A stretch of 64,000 nt of DNA from Owenia fusiformis (GCA_903813345.2 CAIIXF020000004.1:7521525-7585524), one strand, 5' to 3'. Numbered from the stretch's first letter, positions 24,364 through 35,891 are shown. The notes: generated from the sequence alone by a model not told the origin. Numbers and translations are program-made.

Positions 24364-24854
24364 GGTTTCAAAATTTAGAATTCATTAGAAAAGTCTGGTA
24401 TGTAAAATAAATCAACTCAATAAAAAATCATTTCATCTGTCCAATTGGTATGTTTACATTTTTTCAACAAGGACTGATAACCATTGGTACAGAGCCAAAT
24501 ATTCCCATCGTTCGTATATGAGATTGAGTCTATTTTTCAATATATTTTCAACAGTTTATAAAAAAATATGACACTCTATGAGTAATAAAAAGCACCTCTC
24601 AGAAAGATATCACTGAAGTGTTTCATCCATATACTAATCAAGTATATCAGTTTCCTTGTAAATTGTATGTAATATGTAAATGGTAATAATATGGCTGCGT
24701 TATGTAAATACTAGATATACGTAAAGCCGACTTTCATTGCCCAAAAACAAAATGTTACATTTTATGATAGCTAAGTAGGGATAAATGTGCTACATTATAT
24801 TTTCACGTCAAAGTTCAGAAAACTTGAATGCTATGCTTAACCTAACGGTAACAT
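24364..24854 (-). repeat. 3' flank of the intact GTPase gene, duplicated copy 2
   Basis: This is the probable 3' untranslated and flanking region of the gene at 24855-27437. It is homologous to 23440-23949 through the words TCTGGTATGTAAA, ACAAGGACTG and GTAAATACTAGATATACGTA. Confidence 0.6.
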
Positions 24855-27437
24855 TCAAACTCGCGTTGAGGGCATTTTCTCAGATTTTCTTTTTTTAGAT
24901 GTTCCTTTGTAGACTCTGCTCAAGCCGTCTTTCATTCTTGTCCAATTAACGGTCACAAACGATTTCATTTTTGTAGTTATGCTATCTTCCAACTGTTCCC
25001 CTTTGTTCTCTTCCTTTTCAAGTTGCGCCTCGAAATTCTCCCGGAACTTTTCAAACGGATCTTCACCTTTTTTCACCATGTTAATGAACATCTCCGTCTT
25101 GACTCTTAGTTGTTTTAACTGTTTAACACGTTCGTGGTAACCAGGTCTTTGTTCTGCCGACTCTGAATCGATTAGTGTATCAATGTAGTCGAGCGTTGAC
25201 ATTGGATTCGGTTTTAATGCGATTTCATTCAGGTATTCAATAGTTTGTCTCACCTTTTCTGTAAGCATCCAGACGGTTGTCTGGTGATTATCGAAGTCTT
25301 TTTTCAAATTATCGATTAAGCGCTCTTTTGTCGTCTTGCCATCTACTCCTTGTTCATAGCGTTCTAACAAATCTTTAGCTTGTTTTGTAACTTCTCGCCT
25401 GACCGTAGTCATCACAAATGGCATATTTTTGTGCGCTGTCCAGTGGCACTTATTTGGACATATTCGACAATTACCTCCTGTCATCGCCCAGCACCCCATT
25501 TTGCCACTATCATCTTTGATTGCACATCTCTCATGACATGTTCTGTTACAATTTATACAGTTTGTTGTGTATTGGCTGTGAGGGATGTCCTGTTTTACGA
25601 TCGTATCTTCGAACACAGTATATTCGAAATCCTTGTTAGCATTTATCTGAGCCTCAAAGTTGATTACGATCTTGACTTCCTCAGTAAGGGTTTCCAATTT
25701 GTTCAAGCCAAGACTGATTTCTGTGTGCATTTGCATAACATCCAGCTCCAGTTGATGTCGCTCCACTAAGACTTCTTTTGTCTGTGATAAACTTTTCCTC
25801 TCAAAACGTGATAATGCATCAAAGCATAACTTAAAACTTTTCATGCCCATTTCCCAAAACATCTTGTTGAAAGCAGCGTTATCCTCCTCCTCAGTATCAT
25901 CCGCGGAATTAGCACCATTTTCCTCCTCAATATGATATCCAATGTCGGCATAAATTGCTGAATTGTTGAACTTGAAATACTTGTTGTATTTGAATCCAGC
26001 CTCTTTGATCCCACTTAAAACAGGTGGCTTCTGGGCATCAGCAAATGTCAGAAGCATGGTGATATTATCCTCGATGTCTTTTCCAAAAAGCGAAAGTATT
26101 TTATCGAATATGTATCTTTGTGTTGGTGTTAGCCGAGGCAAAGATGACTGTGTTACAAATCCAACTGCATCGATGTGATCAATCGAATCCAACCGATTTC
26201 CTGTAAAGAATTCACGGATATGGTCTGTTATTTCTTCATCTCTCTTGTAGCCTCCAGTATCACCGAATCCCGGTGTGTCAATGATAGTTAAAGAGTATGG
26301 AACTTTGAGACCAGGTTCATGGTGAATCGTGTAAGATGTTATTGATTTTGTTTGACTGATAGCCTGATTGCTGCTTAAATTTTCTGGAATAAGTTTCAAC
26401 CGTATTGGATCTTCCCATAATATGCCGAATATATAATTGATCATTCCGTTAATCAGTGTGCTTTTCCCCGCCCCGGTAGCTCCAACAATCATTATGACCT
26501 TTTCATCGCAAGCCTTGGCCTCATTTTTAATTCCATACTCGAACTTTTTGATAAACTGATTTGCGTTTTCACATGCAAGTTTCATTTTCATTTGAAGAAT
26601 TGATGGTTTGCCTCCTTTTTCTTCGGTAGATGATTCTTTAACTTTTGCTTTGCAGATTTCCTCTGGCAATGCAACGATTTTAAACTCATCACTCACATCG
26701 CTATCTTCGCTAACACAGTTGTCTTTGTACCATGCTTGCACAGAGAATATGATTGAAACGTTTGGTTCAACAGGAATATCGGTCTTAAATTGATGTGCTG
26801 TTTGTTGGTCAGTTGTCCCTGGAATGCGCATGGTCTTCCACGTGTTGTCACTGGGGCTCTTATATTTTATGATATATGCCTCCACGATCCTCTCGTCACA
26901 TTTATCCGGCTCATTCCAAGCGATTTCAGCTCTTATTGGCGATAGTTGCGATACAATTGGTTTCCCAGGGCGAATCATGTCTCCCGTTTCATAATTTGCA
27001 GGCAAACTCTTTTCCAAGTGAAGTGCTTCATTAGCATGCTTGCATAAGTCGTCGGGCTCAGCATAGCTCTGGTCGATTGGCGTTTGCTTGAATTCACACA
27101 GTTCGCTTGGATAACTTAAGTCATCATCCGTGTAAGACGCCTGGACAGTAAAGGTGTAACTCTCGTTTTCCTCCAAATCTAATGTCATATCTGTTTGAAT
27201 TGTTTGATCTTTATTTGGTTTCACATTAATTGCCTCCACTAATTGTTTCCACACTTTCTCTCCTGCTTTCTTCCATTGTATGATGTATGACTTTACGTCG
27301 TCACTGGTATCTGATACAGCCCATGCTATGCCGATGCGATTGTTTGGTTTTTGCCATACAATCGGCGTCCCGGGCTTTGATCGATTCACTAGTTCGAATT
27401 CTCCAACAGGACATATCTCAGACGCCTCAGGGTCCAT
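24855..27437 (-). CDS. Large GTPase with two FN3-like domains and a Cys/His cluster
   Basis: This is a single-exon frame of 860 codons starting at the ATG at 27437 (MDPEASEICP). Two fibronectin type III-like domains lie at about 20-118 and 155-256, each with conserved Trp and Tyr (IAWAVSD, YIIQWKK; IAWNEPD, YIIKYKS). The GTPase domain starts near 310. It has a P-loop GATGAGKST (319-327), switch II DTPGFGD (387-393), and LLTFAD (about 462-467) where a TKxD or NKxD box would be expected. It is acidic around 504-519. Helical, probably coiled-coil, regions lie at 540-600 and 680-810. Between them, 627-670 holds at least eight Cys and several His (CINCNRTCHERC, CRICPNKCHW), likely binding zinc. 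The P-loop resembles that of AIG1/septin-like GTPases, and similar animal genes are linked to immunity, but the role here is unknown. A truncated copy lies just downstream and a frameshifted relative at the left edge. Confidence 0.88.
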   Translation of the reverse strand: MDPEASEICPVGEFELVNRSKPGTPIVWQKPNNRIGIAWAVSDTSDDVKSYIIQWKKAGEKVWKQLVEAINVKPNKDQTIQTDMTLDLEENESYTFTVQASYTDDDLSYPSELCEFKQTPIDQSYAEPDDLCKHANEALHLEKSLPANYETGDMIRPGKPIVSQLSPIRAEIAWNEPDKCDERIVEAYIIKYKSPSDNTWKTMRIPGTTDQQTAHQFKTDIPVEPNVSIIFSVQAWYKDNCVSEDSDVSDEFKIVALPEEICKAKVKESSTEEKGGKPSILQMKMKLACENANQFIKKFEYGIKNEAKACDEKVIMIVGATGAGKSTLINGMINYIFGILWEDPIRLKLIPENLSSNQAISQTKSITSYTIHHEPGLKVPYSLTIIDTPGFGDTGGYKRDEEITDHIREFFTGNRLDSIDHIDAVGFVTQSSLPRLTPTQRYIFDKILSLFGKDIEDNITMLLTFADAQKPPVLSGIKEAGFKYNKYFKFNNSAIYADIGYHIEEENGANSADDTEEEDNAAFNKMFWEMGMKSFKLCFDALSRFERKSLSQTKEVLVERHQLELDVMQMHTEISLGLNKLETLTEEVKIVINFEAQINANKDFEYTVFEDTIVKQDIPHSQYTTNCINCNRTCHERCAIKDDSGKMGCWAMTGGNCRICPNKCHWTAHKNMPFVMTTVRREVTKQAKDLLERYEQGVDGKTTKERLIDNLKKDFDNHQTTVWMLTEKVRQTIEYLNEIALKPNPMSTLDYIDTLIDSESAEQRPGYHERVKQLKQLRVKTEMFINMVKKGEDPFEKFRENFEAQLEKEENKGEQLEDSITTKMKSFVTVNWTRMKDGLSRVYKGTSKKRKSEKMPSTRV

Positions 27438-28198
27438 ATTTACTTCACCAAGGTCAACAAGAAATGTCAGAAATGAAAAAAAGTCTTAGGTTTATAGCGA
27501 GAGTCCATGGATCACCACCCTTTGTAACGTTAACTTGTCAAAACCGGTTTGGCCCCTTTGCAGAGTCGTTGAAAAGACACACGATCCAAAAATGAAATAC
27601 GCACAGACGGTAAGATTTACGTATATAATAGTATTTACATTGATGAGTCGAAAAAAATATTTACAAAAGTTGATATGTATATGAACATGTGCAATATAAT
27701 TTTACTATTTTATATCTTTTTAGATAAGTTCTGTATATTGTTGTAACTCTTCACATCAACAAGTGTGTTTTTCTTAATGCTGGCTCAATCGAGGTGTCTG
27801 ATGGTTTTAGAAGTGGTGATGCCTCTCCGAGAATGCCCTCTATCTTTCTAGAATCTTACCTGGAAAAATATTGCGGGAAACGCAATTAGGTCCAGAGTCT
27901 CAAAGAAAACAAGCAAAAGAATTCACTCCAGATTTCCATCTGGAGTCTAATAATTTAGAATAACTTCAGCTGAGTCCAATAATTAAAATAATACAGTGAG
28001 TATAGTAGAGTGGTAGAGGAGTAGAGCGGGGAAGTAATATACCTATAATGTAAAACAAAGTTGCACGAATTTTTGTATTTTAGCAAATATTTTGTAATGA
28101 TACTTCACATTTAAGATTTTACCAATAAAAGTAATCACGCTGTAAAACAGACATAACGCTGAAGTGAGCTGCATTCCCTACTTCTATTCCAAAAGAGG
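27438..28198. other. Upstream region of the FN3-GTPase gene and spacer
   Basis: No gene is visible. The part next to 27437 should hold the promoter and leader of the GTPase gene. A small palindrome, CTCCAGATTTCCATCTGGAG, lies at 27926-27945. No TATA box could be assigned. Confidence 0.4.
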
Positions 28199-28570
28199 TT
28201 TCTACGATTACTAGACAACCAGCCAAGAATGGCACATTCAGCACCTCTCTTTAAGAAGTACAACATTTTACCTGTAAACCAGGTGTATGAATTTAATGTT
28301 TAAAATTTTGTCTATTGTTGTATTTACCAGGAACCTGTTTATTTCAAACTATATAATGATTATTTTAATCAAAATGAATATTTTCACAATTATCCTACAA
28401 GAAGAAGTCATGATTTACATGCTAGGGCTTACAAAACAAAAATAGGGTTATATTCAATCAAAGTACAGGGTCCAAGAATCTGGAATTCTATCTCAGATCA
28501 TGTCAGATTTTTGCCTTCTTTACTTCAATTTAAAATGACTAGAAAGAAAAACTTAATTGCTGAAATATAA
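28199..28570 (+). pseudogene. C-terminal remnant of a LINE reverse transcriptase
   Basis: Read in one frame, the plus strand gives ARMAHSAPLFKKYNILPVNQ, then one stop (TAA at 28301-28303). It then continues open through NYPTRRSHDLHARAYKTKIG and VQGPRIWNSISDHVRFLPSL to a stop at 28568-28570. Blocks of the type HSAPLFKK-LNILP, YxTRxxxxLH and GPxxWNxL are characteristic of the extreme C-terminus of several non-LTR reverse transcriptases. Palm motifs are absent, so this is a strongly 5'-truncated, inactivated copy. Confidence 0.72.
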
Positions 28571-29950
28571 TTCTATACTGTCACCTCATCTACCTTTCCA
28601 TCCATACATTTTCCTAAACCGAAATAGAGTTAACACATTGGCAGCCACAACCCACCACCACTGGCCATAAGTTAGATGCATACATATGCTATCAATATGT
28701 ATAGTTATTATTGAATTCATATTTTTGTCACTAAAACAACTTCATACACTTGTTAAAGTGTCAGTTGATGTATAATTTATGTATCATAACTTCACGAAAA
28801 ATAAACAGGGTTATAAGTCACGTTAAAATGAATGGTTTCGGCAGTTAAATGCTCCCTCCCCTCTCTCCACTCGGTTGAAGCATACTACGAGGGATGATCA
28901 TAAAGTTCTCATAATATCTCTCTAATTTATTTATTTTTCAATATTTTCTTATGAAATCTTGACAGAATGTGCAGCATGGAATGTTTTATTAATCCATAGA
29001 AAAATATTTAGAATAACAGAAACGTAAAGGCCCGGTCACACCGCCCGGACGTTGCTGGAGCGTTCCTTGAACGTTGAAAAAATTCATCAACGCTCGTCAA
29101 CGCGCACAAAATGGGGAAAAAAACAAAACACGGGCATTGGCTTAGCGGTGCACCGCTGAAGCCGGCGTTGCTTTAGCGTTGGTTAAGCGGTTGCGAGCGG
29201 TTGCGAGCGGTAGCTAGCGTTTGTTTAGCGGTAATGCGAGCGTTGGTATAGCGGCGTTCTGCGCATGAAAGCGTTGCCTCGGCGGGAGTATAAATAGCAG
29301 CAGCGTTGGTTTAGCAGCATATCGCGTTTGACTACTGAGCTGAACGGATCTATTTAAGAGTAAAGACCTTTATTGGAATTTGTAACTTTAACAAAAGTCC
29401 TTCAAGGATTAAAGAAGAAATGTTTTAAATCTAAAGTGCTTCTATTAATGTAATTTGACATTAAGAATGAATAACATTACAATTTTCTTTAATAATCGTG
29501 GTGCATTTCTCCACGTATTTATAGCCAAATTCTGGTCCCGCTCCGACACCTCTATACCAACGCCAAAGCAAAGTTCATCGCCGCCATGGAACGCTGCGAC
29601 AACGTCCGACACCGTTCCAACAACCCCATGTACGCTGATAAAATGCTAACAACCGCTCCACCGACGTTTGTGCAACGTTTAATCGCCGCCCGGGCAACGC
29701 TGGCGAAGCAGCGGTGGTCCAGCGTTTAAGATTTCTGCGTTGGTCTAGCGGATTCAAGCGTCCACGAACTTGCGTCTAGCGGTGCCAAACTTTGACTGGG
29801 CGTTGGTGGAGCGGTGATAAACTTTGCCAGGGCGTAAAATTGTCCCTTTTTCAACGCTCGCAATATTTTGAGCAGCTCAAAACTTTTGGAGCGTTATGAT
29901 GGCCACTCGAGAAACATCCGCGTTGGCCGAGCGTTTACAGCGTTGCTTAA

Positions 29951-32097
29951 AGTAGCGGTCACACTAGCCGTGTAGGCTCACCGTTCGCCACCGTTTGGCT
30001 AATTATGGCCAGACGGCGACGGCTGCATTGTTTTTATACATTTTTGACCGGGACTATACCGTTCTATTCCGGGTCTGTACCGGCTTCTCATCGGCCTTGT
30101 ACCGGACTTACCGTGTTTCAGAATTCTTGCTTACCGTTCTCGCCGTGTTCTCAACTGGCGCATACCATCCTCTCACCAGGTTTTCACCGGCCGGAACGCC
30201 TGGATATCGGGCGAACCGCCTTGATGGCGTCATGCAAACGCTCACAATATTTAACTCACTTTTTGGTATGTATGCTCAACCATCCACGTGTTCAAAGCTA
30301 AATGATTTATACAATTAATTTGCTTATACATCTTAATTATGTTCAATAACATTACAAGTTTGTCTATATTTAACTGTACAGTGTGGCCACATAGCTTGTC
30401 CATCCTGTAAGCAGCTAGTTGGGTCAACCGAGTTAAGTCTTTCTCTGTAATAGTTAGTATGTTTATTCCATGAAAATACGTTGAAAATGAATAGGTCTCG
30501 AGAACTTGACCAATTTTGGTAGACAAACATGCAATATCTATATTTCATCCGACCGTATCACGTTTTACGTTTTTACTATACGTTTTGAAACTAATTGCTC
30601 TGAGGGGTAACTATTTGTTTTGACATTACATTTTACGCAAAGCGTTATTGGAAGGTACAGATTGAACCTTTACTCCCCTCCAACGTTTAGAAATATTTTT
30701 CCTCATTAAAATGGAGGGATTCGAAGTGAACTGTACTCGAATTGGAATTGAAGTCAGTTTATTGAATCACTAATAAAAATATGCCAAATCTTATTTGATT
30801 TCGAAAAAAGACGGCGGTGTTTTATATTATTTTTATAACGTTTTGTAAAACGGCAACTACATATATTTTGTGATAATTGCGTCAACGTATATATTACAGG
30901 TCTTAGACCTGCGTCGTTTGAGTTATATACCAAAAAATATTGACTTTTTGCACGCTGGTGACGTCGCGCCTTTTTAAATTAATCGAATAACTCAGAAGGG
31001 TATCACTCGAAAATTCACGGAAGACTTCACATCTTTGTTATACCGTAGCTTAATCATTAAGGGATTAATGGGTGAACGTTAAGTTGTCATGAACATGAAT
31101 ATTGCAGTTTTATTGAATTTTCTGACAGAAATCGGCTCTTCCTCCACCCTATTAATTTTTTCTTATATAATTGGTCGTGTAAATGAGAAATAAAGCTTTC
31201 ACAACTTTTTGATGGACGGTAACGTGAACAGAAAGATCACGTAAAATGCATAAAACAGTTGATAGTTCGCAGTTTGGCTTATAATGCTAACTGGACATTT
31301 ATTTTCACTTTTATTTGAGCTTTAATCATTTTTGCAATTTATTTATTTTCTTCGTGTATGATAAGAGAAATATATTTGTAACTTGTTTTTCTCAGTGTCT
31401 TCAAAAGAATCTCTGTCAAAGTGGTTTGAGTGGATTTGTGGCTTCAAAGTACAAATGAGAAAGTCGAAGAATTGATCTGATGTCTCGAGTTACGGGACAA
31501 AACCTTGGACAATACCTGAATATTTAAATAAACTGAAGGCAAAACTGTTGAAACGGCAGAACACGGTGACAACACTGCGTCACGAGGCGGTACAATTGCG
31601 AGTTCACGGTAATAGGATGTTTAGAGGATGTTATGGAGCAGTTATAAGGCCGTTAACACGTTAATGGACTGTTACCTAAGCGTTAAGCGGCTGGTACCGT
31701 GAAAACCCTTTTTATGTGACCTTTCAAACCCCCGTTTGAACCTCGTTTATCGGACGGTACCCAAGCGGTACACTCTCGTTCGCAGCCCGTCACTGATAGA
31801 GTCAACGTCCACCATCGTCCCATTACCGCTCTGCGAACGTGTCCTTAACGGCCGCACCGTCCTTATACCATTCCCGTACCGCTATCACCGTTCGCAACCG
31901 AACGTTACTCAAACGGGAAAAGTTTTGAGCATGCTCAAAAAATTCGCCGGGTGTGGATGGACGGCAACGTTCCCTGAACGTTTCTCAACGGGCGGGAAAC
32001 GACCCACCGTGTGGCCATACCGTGCACCGCCGTCTGGCCATAATTAGCCACACGGTGGCGAACGGTGAGCCTACACGGCTAGTGTGACCGCTACTTT
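29951..32097. mobile_element. Element B1, nested in element A
   Basis: The left end TTAAAGTAGCGGTCACACTA and the inverted right end ending near 32097 match for about 60 bp, up to GGCTAATTATGGCCAGACGG. TTAA-like bases at both ends are compatible with a TTAA target. The outer 300 bp on the left and 500 bp on the right are GC-richer and filled with CCGTT/ACCGG words. The middle is AT-rich and shows no gene. Confidence 0.65.
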
Positions 32098-32817
32098 AAC
32101 GGATGCCAACTTTTGTTAAACGGTGGTGAACGTTAATGCTGTGGTCACACTTGCCGTGTAGGCTCACCGTTCGCCACCGTGTGGCTAATTATGGCAAGAC
32201 GGTGACGATTCAGCGACGGTCGCATTTCTTTTTGAATTTATGACCGGGTTTATACCGTGCTATACCGGGTCTGCACCGGCTTTATACCGACCTAGTACCG
32301 GGCTAACGTGTTTAAAGAGTAGTGGCTTACCATTGTCACCGTGCTTTCAACGGGTTTATACCTTCCTTTCACCGGGTTTTCACCGGTCGGAACGCATTGG
32401 TAACGCATTGGTACCGCCAAACCGCATTGAAAACGTCATGAAACCGCTCTCTATAAATCACTCATCTTTGGGACTAGTCTGTATGTGAACATAAGTTTGG
32501 ACATCTGTCTACTCTTTTCAATTTATTGTGGGTATAACATTATGGCAAAGTGACAAGGACTAGATAATATATCATGACAAAGTTTCATTTGTATTCATAT
32601 TCAAGATCGTCATGATTAAAACAGCGAGGGTTTCGTTTTTTACAAGTTAAATTTATTATACTGTAACATATTTCATGGATTTACCCCTGATTTAAATCAT
32701 TTTTAAGTGACGGTGTCTTTAACTAGGCAGAACTTCTGTTCTTGCACATTTTCATTTAGCAGTGCCCCGGGAGAATAGCAGAACGTTACAATACATTTCC
32801 AAGGACAGGCTGTCCTC

Positions 32818-33310
32818 GAAACTAAATGGAGGAACTCGTAAAGCCAGTTACGAGAACGGATCCGTTTTCGTAACACAATGGCGCAACCTTGAAGGTACGA
32901 TCTATCTTTTTTAAGATTTCACGAGTTGTAGGCAAAATCTTCACGACCGTTTTGGTACAAACATGTGTCAGCATCATATGTTTATGAAAATCTAATAATT
33001 TGTGAACGAATAATTCACGAGGCGCCAACATGATCAAAATTTTTCCTCAGTATAATTATGAATACGGAACTGTTAAAAGTGCAGATATTTAACCGTTTTC
33101 AACGTTCCGTTTTCATAACTTAAGTGGAGAAGTATATCGATGATTGTGTCGTCTTATGATTATTCGATCGCAAACGTTACGATTTTCTGAAACATATGTT
33201 GCTGCCACACAGTTTTGCCAAAAATGTCGTGGACATTCTACTTACATCTTGAGAATTCATGGAAAAAAGTAAAATCGTAGCTGCGACATTTATGAAGAGT
33301 TCATCCACAG
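32818..33310. mobile_element. Diverged relative of the 22768 MITE
   Basis: The words GAGAACGGATCCGTTTTCGT, GTGTCAGCATCATATG and TAACCGTTTTCAACGTTCCG correspond to those of the element at 22768-23232. The inverted arms are more decayed here. It lies inside element B2. Confidence 0.5.
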
Positions 33311-33571
33311 TGTATTCATCATAAGTTTAGTTTACCTACTCATCACTCTCTTCATAAGTGCAATCGAAACTAAATAAGTATATAATGTCAGGCATAAATC
33401 CTCATCATGTGAAAGTCCTTGTTCAAAACACATATCACACAAACTATCATTGCTATAAAAATGACTTTTGGTTTAATAGTATTGTCCAATCCAGATCAGA
33501 TGTAGGTTACCTCGCCTGTATACTCTAGTAATCATAAGTCTCTACTGATTAAAAAAATATTTTGAGTATAC

Positions 33572-33838
33572 ATACAAGGATCGATCAAAAAGTTTCTTAC
33601 CGTTGGCTCTAGGTTTTATAATAAGAGGAGTTGGATGCTAAAACTTTAACAAGAGACAGGGTAGTTAGTTTGCTTGAAACTCTATGAGTTTCATATAATT
33701 ATAATTTATATGAAACTCATAGCTATAGAGTTTCAAGCAAACAAACTACCCTGTCTTGTGTTAAAGTTTTAGGATCCAACCCCTCTTATTATAAAATCTA
33801 GAGCCAACGGTTAGAAATTTTTTCATCTACTCTTGTAT
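33572..33838. mobile_element. Near-perfect palindromic MITE
   Basis: The sequence folds back on itself over its whole length. For example, GTTGGCTCTAGGTTTTATAA at 33602 is mirrored near 33790-33811, and GAAACTCTATGAGTTTCATA is mirrored across the centre near 33705. Arms are about 130 bp with few mismatches and almost no loop. Ends read TACAAG / CTTGTA, again next to TA. A transcript through it would form a long double-stranded RNA. Confidence 0.7.
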
Positions 33839-33925
33839 AGTAAATAAGAACTAAATAACACAAATGTCTTTGTAAAACAAATTGCTTATCACAGAAGATA
33901 CGTTTAACGTGTAATTATTGATATA

Positions 33926-34000
33926 CAGGGTGATCCAAAAAGGTAACCTCAACAAATCTTTATATTTCAGTCATCCAGTATGGGTTTAAGATCGTATTTC
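33926..34000 (+). mobile_element. Solo end of a mariner-type element
   Basis: ACAGGGTGATCCAAAAAGGT at about 33926 has the CAGGGTGATC start of Tc1/mariner-type ends, as in the complete element at 55176. No matching opposite end is seen nearby. Confidence 0.4.
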
Positions 34001-35891
34001 GCACAATTAAATCTTATTTAATATAAGTTTCATTGGTCGACTCAAAAACGGTGAACATTTCATGGTCATTTTACCAAACATGCCCGAAATGCCGGTCTTG
34101 TCTTAAAAGCAAACTTGAACGTATCGGGTGAAGTTTTCTGACAACACACTCACAAATATCTTGTGTAATTTCTCTCATTTTCCTTCTACTCTATTGTTTT
34201 AGTGAAGTCACAAAAGGTACAATTTTGGGAATTCAGATTGTGTTATTTTGGTATGTTTTGGCATTTGGAGCATGTTTTTTTTAAAATGACTATTTTGGAG
34301 CATGTTTTGATGAAGACTGACAGTCTGACACGACCAAAAGTGTCACATGGTCAGGAGTGAATAAATCGAAGAGGAAAAAACTGCAGAAACTGCAGAAGAC
34401 GGTGACAAGCTGCGTCATTAGACGGTACGATTTCGAATTCACGGTAATAGGATGTTAGAAGGATGTTATGAAGCCGTTATAAGGCCGTCAGCACGTCAAT
34501 GGACTGTCACCTGGGCGTTAAGCGGCTGGTACCGTGAAAACGCTTTTAATGTGACATTTCAAACACCCGTTGGGAGCCCGTTTATTGGACGGTACCAAAG
34601 CGGTAAACTGTCGTTCGCAACCCGTCGCTGATTGAGTCAACGTCCCCCATCGTCCCATCACCGCCTTGTGAACGTGTCCTTAACGGCAGCACCGTTCTCA
34701 TACCATTCCCATACCGCTATCGCCGTTCGCAGCCGAACGTTAGTCAAACGGAAAAAGTTTTGAGCATGCTCAAAAAATTCGCCGGGTGTGGATGGCCGGC
34801 AACGTTCCTTGAACGTTTTCAAACGGCCGGGAAACGGCCCACCGTGTGACCATGCCGGCCATCGCCGTCTGGCCATAATTAGCCACACGGTGGCGAACGG
34901 TGGGCCTACACGGCTAGTGTGACCGCTACTTTACGAGCGTTGATGATTTTTTTCAACGTTCAAGGAACGCTCCAGCAACGTCCGGGCGGTGTGACCGGGC
35001 CTTTAGACAAGAAAACGTTGCCGTAGTAACTTGAAATCAAGGCACCCCGGGCAAATAAAAAACTAGCTTAAAAAATAGCTCAAATAGCCATCCTTAAACA
35101 TGTTTAAATACATAATAAGTTGTCAAATAAGCTATCAAACACGTTAAATTGTCAAATAATATGTGCTTTTGACTGTTGTGAACTATTATGATGGTCATGT
35201 GAATTGTATGGTCTCATAATGGATGATTGTTATGCTTCATTAGAAGTGACTTAGACTTTATGCCTGTCAAATATTCCGAGGAAAATTGATTTTGCCCTTT
35301 TAGATCATTTATACATGTTCAGACAGGGTATAATTCAGTTTATATCTTAGCAATATATTTGTTTTAGATCATGCTTAGTCTGACCAAAGGATCTACATGC
35401 TTAACATATTATTTTGTCAGTATGAATTTTATTTTTATGAAGATCTCTACATCTATTGCATTCTCTTACTCAGTCATTTCTAATCATCATTATCTTTGAG
35501 TCTAAGACTCTGGTATCATGCCTAATGAAGCACGAAAGCATCCCCCATGACATCTCACAATCCACATGATCAATTTTTTAATAGTAAAAGCATTTAATAA
35601 CATATTCAAGTTAACATTTGAACGTGTTTGGTAATTAATGAGAGTTTATTATGTGTGTTAAATATGGTTAATTAGAGCTATACTTCTCTCAATTACTTTT
35701 ATTTGCCCCGGGTGCCTTGATTTCCCGTTACTATGGCAACCATTTCTTATTTAATATTTCGTTTAAACTAAATATTTTTTGCTGAGTTAATAAGACAGTC
35801 TATTCTGCACATTCTCTGAAAATTTCATTGGAATATATTGAAAAATAAAGAAATTAGAGAGATATTATGAGAACTTTATGATCAACCCTCG

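Larger units (their letters stand above)
32139..34934. mobile_element. Element B2, direct tandem copy of B1 carrying MITEs
   Basis: It has the same orientation and the same ends as B1. The left flank GTGTAGGCTCACCGTTCGCC is at 32156. The right block, about 34390-34934, repeats 31560-32097 closely (for example AAGCGGCTGGTACCGTGAAA). It is about 650 bp longer than B1, and this is largely explained by a MITE at 32818-33310 and a foldback at 33572-33838. No transposase is recognised. Confidence 0.65.
29024..35006. mobile_element. Element A: 72-bp terminal inverted repeats around a composite interior
   Basis: The left end AAAGGCCCGGTCACACCGCC and its inverse at the right end match almost perfectly for about 72 bp (29024-29100 and 34934-35006). 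The left interior (29100-29950) is full of degenerate GCGTTGGTNNAGCGG-type words on both strands and is richer in G and C than its surroundings. Two other elements (B1 and B2) occupy 29951-34934. Only the terminal repeat of A remains on the right. The target-site duplication is not clear. No transposase frame is found. Confidence 0.65.
28888..35891. mobile_element. TA-flanked foldback element, split by a 6-kb insertion
   Basis: The ends are CGAGGGATGATCATAAAGTT at 28888 and its inverse ending CCCTCG at 35891. Both are bordered by TA (28886-28887 and 35892-35893), as for mariner-type insertions. Arms of about 140 bp match directly. The left arm continues after 35006 with GTTGCCGTAGTAAC and AAATCAAGGCACC, and these again match the inside of the right arm (about 35690-35745). 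So the original element was about 1.0 kb with about 200-bp arms. A second element at 29024-35006 inserted in its left arm. No transposase is seen. Confidence 0.7.

Noticed and set aside
35017-35740. Separate MITE bounded by GTTGCCGTAGTAAC and its inverse
   Set aside because: These inner repeats continue the arms of the outer TA-flanked element at 28888-35891, once the insertion in its left arm is removed.
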